Part shown: positions 61,033 through 64,000 of the stretch, piece after piece
How the letters are laid out: each line of letters begins with the position of its first letter
Numbering within the stretch: position 1 is the stretch's first letter
Source: M30B19 sp041741535
GTDB taxonomy: Bacteria > Planctomycetota > Planctomycetia > Pirellulales > Pirellulaceae
Assembly: GCA_041741535.1 (NCBI GenBank)
Contig: JBGSJV010000062.1
Span: 62,001-126,000, forward strand
Length of the DNA: 64,000 bases
Direction of reading: 5' to 3'
Made by a program: the position numbers and the translations under genes
Notes under the pieces: model-generated
Seen by the model: the letters and a program-made list of their open reading frames with translations, nothing else
Database searches by the model: none
Told to the model about the DNA's origin: nothing

Positions 61033-62026
61033 GCGCGGCCACCATCGTACCCGCCGCAATCCCTGCCGCGATCAATGCGGGAGCAGCGGCCAACATTGCC
61101 AAGCCCCACTTTCGTCCGGTGGGAGCGTTCGCCGCTGGCCACAGCCAAGGAACCCACCAAAGACTAACGGCATACAGTCCCGCCAAACCCAGTTCGACCT
61201 CCGCGAACAAATGACCCAGGACGACAAGCAACCCCGCCGAACCAGTCAACCACCCCGCCAACGAACGAGCCGCGAGCATGGACAACGGTCGGCTCTGCCC
61301 ACGATGCGGCAACCAAGCTTCGATCAGCCAAGCAATGGGCAGCGCGCTAAAGATGAGTAGCTGCAGCGCCACCGACAGCGTCCCAGAGGTGGCCAGCAGT
61401 AGTGTGCCACTGAGCGTCAGCGCCAACACCGACAACAAATGCACGTTGCTATCGCCCTCCAGCCCCGGCCGCGCGCTTACGTGGCCATCTTTTTCCAGGC
61501 TCCAGCGACGAAACCACTGCCATTGTCCCAACCAAGGCAAACACAGCGCCAAAGAGGGAATCAGGACGTAGGCTGCCTTGCTTAGCGCGCTTTCCGTGGG
61601 CATGAAATACAAACTACCCATCAGCATCTTCTGAAACATCAGGCATCCAAGCCCAAAGAGAATGGCGACCACGACGACTCCACCCACGACAGTCCGAAAG
61701 TAACGGGCGAAAATGCCTAACAACAGACTGGTTGCAAACAAAACCAACATCACGCCCATCATCCATTGATCACCAACTTGCGGCGACAACCAGGACTCCC
61801 ATGTTTCGCGAATCAACGCAAAACCTTCACCAAACGTTTGCTTTTCCTCAGGCAACACGAACCAACGGGGCAAGACTTTTTGAATCAACAATCCTAACGC
61901 ACTACTCAAGACCACGGCGATTCCGTAAGCCGCCCACAGCGGTAGCCCACAACCGATGCGACCCAGTCGAACCACAGCGATCGCCACCACCATCGCCAAC
62001 ACCACGGAAAGAGGAATCTCGATCAT
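61025..62026 (-). CDS. Multi-span membrane protein of unknown function
   Basis: A 333-residue protein with about nine hydrophobic spans: LSVVLAMVVAIAVVRLG, WAAYGIAVVLSSALGLLI, WMMGVMLVLFATSLLLGIFA and others, with one soluble stretch near 50-85 (LPEEKQTFGEGFALIRETWESWLS). No family motif was recognised. It lies between tsaD and hemW, 7 bp from the former and overlapping the latter, so it belongs to the same transcript. There is no sign of a porter signature. Confidence 0.75.
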   Translation of the reverse strand: MIEIPLSVVLAMVVAIAVVRLGRIGCGLPLWAAYGIAVVLSSALGLLIQKVLPRWFVLPEEKQTFGEGFALIRETWESWLSPQVGDQWMMGVMLVLFATSLLLGIFARYFRTVVGGVVVVAILFGLGCLMFQKMLMGSLYFMPTESALSKAAYVLIPSLALCLPWLGQWQWFRRWSLEKDGHVSARPGLEGDSNVHLLSVLALTLSGTLLLATSGTLSVALQLLIFSALPIAWLIEAWLPHRGQSRPLSMLAARSLAGWLTGSAGLLVVLGHLFAEVELGLAGLYAVSLWWVPWLWPAANAPTGRKWGLAMLAAAPALIAAGIAAGTMVAAHG

Positions 62027-62033
62027 TGTTCAA

Positions 62034-63056
62034 CTATCTTTCCAAACCAGGGTAGATGTCCAGATCCAATGACTCGAAACGCCCCGCGCGATATTTTTCA
62101 ATCGCAATTGCCCCCATGACCGCATTATCGGTACATAATTCGGGAGGAGCAATCCAAAGGGTCGCTCCCAGTTCCTGCATAGCCTGCTGGAGCTGCGCGC
62201 GGAATAAACGATTGGCCGCTACCCCGCCGCCCACACACAACGTCTGTAGTCCCGTTTGCTCGATTGCTTGACGGCACTTGCTCACCAAACAGTCGACGGC
62301 CGCTTGCTGAAAACTGGCTGCCACGTCGGCGACTTGTTGCGGGCTTAGTTGTGTTGGATCCACCACCGGGCGGCCTTGACCGTACAAGCTGTAACGCACG
62401 GCTGTCTTTAATCCGGAAAAACTGAACTTCAGCGGATCATCGCGATGTGTGAACGGCCGAGGATAATGGTACGCTTGAGGATCGCCGTTGACGGCCGCTT
62501 GACTGATTGCGGGTCCACCAGGGAAATCCAAGCCCAACATGGCGGCCACTTTATCAAACGCCTCGCCCGCCGCGTCATCGATCGTGCCACCCAAGTATTG
62601 AAACGTGAGAGGATCATCGCAGCGATAAAAGTTCGAGTGCCCCCCGCTCACAATAAAACCCACGCAGGGAAAGACTTCGACACCCGCCGCGACACGACAA
62701 GCATATACATGGGCGTGCAGATGGTTGATGGCAATCAGCGGCAAGTTCCAAGCCCAGGCCAACGACTTGGCGGCACACAAGCCAATCAACAAGGAGCCCG
62801 CAAGTCCCGGAGTATTGGCGACCGCAACCGCCGCCAACTCGTCGGGAGTGCATTTCGACTTGCGCAATGCCAGATCAATCACCGGCAAAATGGTTTGCAC
62901 ATGTTGGCGGGCCGCAACTTCAGGGACCACGCCACGGAATCGTCGATGCAGCGTTTCTTGAGACGCCACCACTTCGCCCAAAACTTGCAAATCTTCGCCA
63001 ATGACGGCAGCCGCCGTTTCATCGCACGTTGATTCAATTGTCAGAAACTTGAGCAT
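62034..63056 (-). CDS. tsaD: tRNA N6-adenosine threonylcarbamoyltransferase
   Basis: A 340-residue ASKHA-fold protein of the Kae1/TsaD/YgjD family, which with TsaB, TsaE and TsaC makes t6A at position 37 of ANN-decoding tRNAs. MLKFLTIESTCDETAAAVI, VPEVAARQHVQTILPVI, NHLHAHVYA (metal-binding His112 and His116), VSGGHSNFYRCDD, GGTIDDAAGEAFDKVAAMLGLDFPGGP and CVGGGVAANRLFR are full-length landmarks. It starts 30 bp after the stop of the upstream gene. The partners are not in the window. Confidence 0.95.
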   Translation of the reverse strand: MLKFLTIESTCDETAAAVIGEDLQVLGEVVASQETLHRRFRGVVPEVAARQHVQTILPVIDLALRKSKCTPDELAAVAVANTPGLAGSLLIGLCAAKSLAWAWNLPLIAINHLHAHVYACRVAAGVEVFPCVGFIVSGGHSNFYRCDDPLTFQYLGGTIDDAAGEAFDKVAAMLGLDFPGGPAISQAAVNGDPQAYHYPRPFTHRDDPLKFSFSGLKTAVRYSLYGQGRPVVDPTQLSPQQVADVAASFQQAAVDCLVSKCRQAIEQTGLQTLCVGGGVAANRLFRAQLQQAMQELGATLWIAPPELCTDNAVMGAIAIEKYRAGRFESLDLDIYPGLER

Positions 63057-63086
63057 CTTCTCCCGATCATCAGCATTCCGCCCGGT

Positions 63087-64000
63087 TCAGCGACCGCGGG
63101 CCGGCTGCCAATTCCCGGTCACGCCACCCGCAGGATCATATCCGAACTGCGGTTGATTGTAGCTGACCGGAGCGATTTCTCGGAAGTCGGTGGACGCGGC
63201 CGTCGACCGAAACCAAGCGTCGGTCCGAATATCGGTGAGTCGGCCATCCACGATCGGCTGCCGGAGCAACATCGCCAACTGCTGCGGCACAGGAACATTT
63301 GGGCCAGCGACCCGGAATGCGTACTGGGCAATGGCCTCGTTGTAACGAGTCACCCCACTCAACCACAACAGATAAGCCGATTGCCGCAACTGCAGCATCG
63401 CCGCCATCTTTTGCAAGTCACCACTGGAGCGAGCTCGTTCCCATTCTTGATCGGCCCAGTCGATCAACTGTTCGTCGTCCAAGGCGCCTTGTTTGCGTTG
63501 ATCCACTTGTTGAGCCAGCACCGCCAAATCCGTCGACACCGACACTTGTTGCTGCAACACGCTCAGCTTCGTATCGTAAGAACCAAGGAAGGGTGCATCC
63601 ACGGGCCGCGGCTGTTGCGTCATTCCGTGTCGTTGAAGCCAAAGCCCCAAGTGCTCTTGTTCGGCCTCGACGGTTGAGTTCGCTTGTTCGATCTGCAGAT
63701 TCAGCATTTCGACCATTGTTCGTGCCAAGGGCTGCTGCGATTGTTGCGAAGTTGCCCGTTGCCAAGTTTCCAAAGATTCGCGATGAATGTGCACCGCGAC
63801 AATTGCCTCGCTCAATCGCCAATACTCCCGAATCATCGGGATGCGATCCTCGCCACTTGTGTTCTGCAAAAGCGATTTAACTTCGACGGCCTCGCCGGAT
63901 ACGTTGGCGGTTGCCAAGACTTCACGCCACCAAGCCGAGTACCGTTGCTCCATCGGACTCAATCCACCGTCGGCAGCTTGTGATTCGAAGTTGATGCGCT
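63087..64000 (-). CDS. Helical protein of unknown function (cut by window end)
   Basis: The reading frame stays open through the window edge at 64000, so the N-terminus is missing; only the last 304 residues are seen. The visible part is almost all helix with Gln-rich stretches (ATSQQSQQPLARTMVEMLNLQIEQANSTVEAEQEHLGLWLQ; DEQLIDWADQEWERARSSGDLQKM), and a C-terminal region rich in Ala, Gly and Pro. It suggests a coiled-coil or TolC-like outer-membrane channel helix, but I see no decisive motif. It is the first gene of the operon with tsaD. Confidence 0.6.
   Translation of the reverse strand, partial: RINFESQAADGGLSPMEQRYSAWWREVLATANVSGEAVEVKSLLQNTSGEDRIPMIREYWRLSEAIVAVHIHRESLETWQRATSQQSQQPLARTMVEMLNLQIEQANSTVEAEQEHLGLWLQRHGMTQQPRPVDAPFLGSYDTKLSVLQQQVSVSTDLAVLAQQVDQRKQGALDDEQLIDWADQEWERARSSGDLQKMAAMLQLRQSAYLLWLSGVTRYNEAIAQYAFRVAGPNVPVPQQLAMLLRQPIVDGRLTDIRTDAWFRSTAASTDFREIAPVSYNQPQFGYDPAGGVTGNWQPARGR

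Overview
The window looks like a chromosomal segment of a planctomycete, most likely of the Pirellulales/Rhodopirellula type. The call rests on gene content: a Tat-exported DUF1501 protein, two very large exported 'membrane-bound dehydrogenase' proteins with a c-type heme CxxCH motif, a diheme peroxidase, many loosely packed genes, few strong Shine-Dalgarno sites, and several families of short palindromic or MITE-like intergenic repeats. I see no rRNA, tRNA, CRISPR array, phage or intact transposase gene.

Layout. 1-4.2 kb: C-terminal part of a CPBP protease/permease fused to a heme-binding dehydrogenase. 4.2-5.0 kb: a repeat island in which a small MITE-like element interrupts an older repeat. 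5-12.9 kb: a BshC-like protein, a family 2 glycosyltransferase, an aldo/keto reductase and a fused 5-oxoprolinase/hydantoinase. 13-22.4 kb: a large TPR protein, a small exported protein, DUF1501, a diheme peroxidase and an AtuA-like protein. 22.5-28.8 kb (minus): adaptor - RND pump - dehydroquinate-synthase-like cyclase, apparently one operon. 29.3-31.8 kb: MurB-like, a small membrane protein, threonine/serine dehydratase. 31.8-32.5 kb: two near-identical MITE-like elements in tandem. 32.5-37.7 kb: rhamnulokinase, two DUF697-type GTPases and a DNA-binding/EIIA fusion, touching or overlapping one another. 37.7-40.8 kb (minus): flippase-like protein, RsgA, DUF1579, DUF1801. 41-45.8 kb: ferredoxin-NADP reductase, csrA facing fliW, a chorismate-pathway glutamine amidotransferase, a DEAD-box helicase with a long repetitive tail. 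46-51 kb: TfoX-like protein, alpha/beta hydrolase, a small conserved protein, a diadenylate-cyclase-like protein with altered motifs, a dipeptidase. 51.5-53.7 kb: ammonium transporter and P-II behind a good sigma-54-type promoter. 53.8-59.8 kb: a small conserved protein and an 1828-residue ceramidase/dehydrogenase/cytochrome protein. 59.8-64 kb (minus): a probable operon of an unknown protein (cut by the window edge), TsaD, a membrane protein and HemW.

Most interesting: (i) the GTPase pair with a DNA-binding/EIIA fusion, a candidate membrane-linked regulatory module; (ii) the two giant heme-dehydrogenase fusions; (iii) the repeat biology, including an insertion with filled and empty sites both visible here, and a palindromic repeat that has become part of a coding sequence; (iv) MurB-like and DisA-like proteins whose catalytic motifs appear altered. 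All functional statements come from reading the sequence and remembered family motifs; no database search was run.
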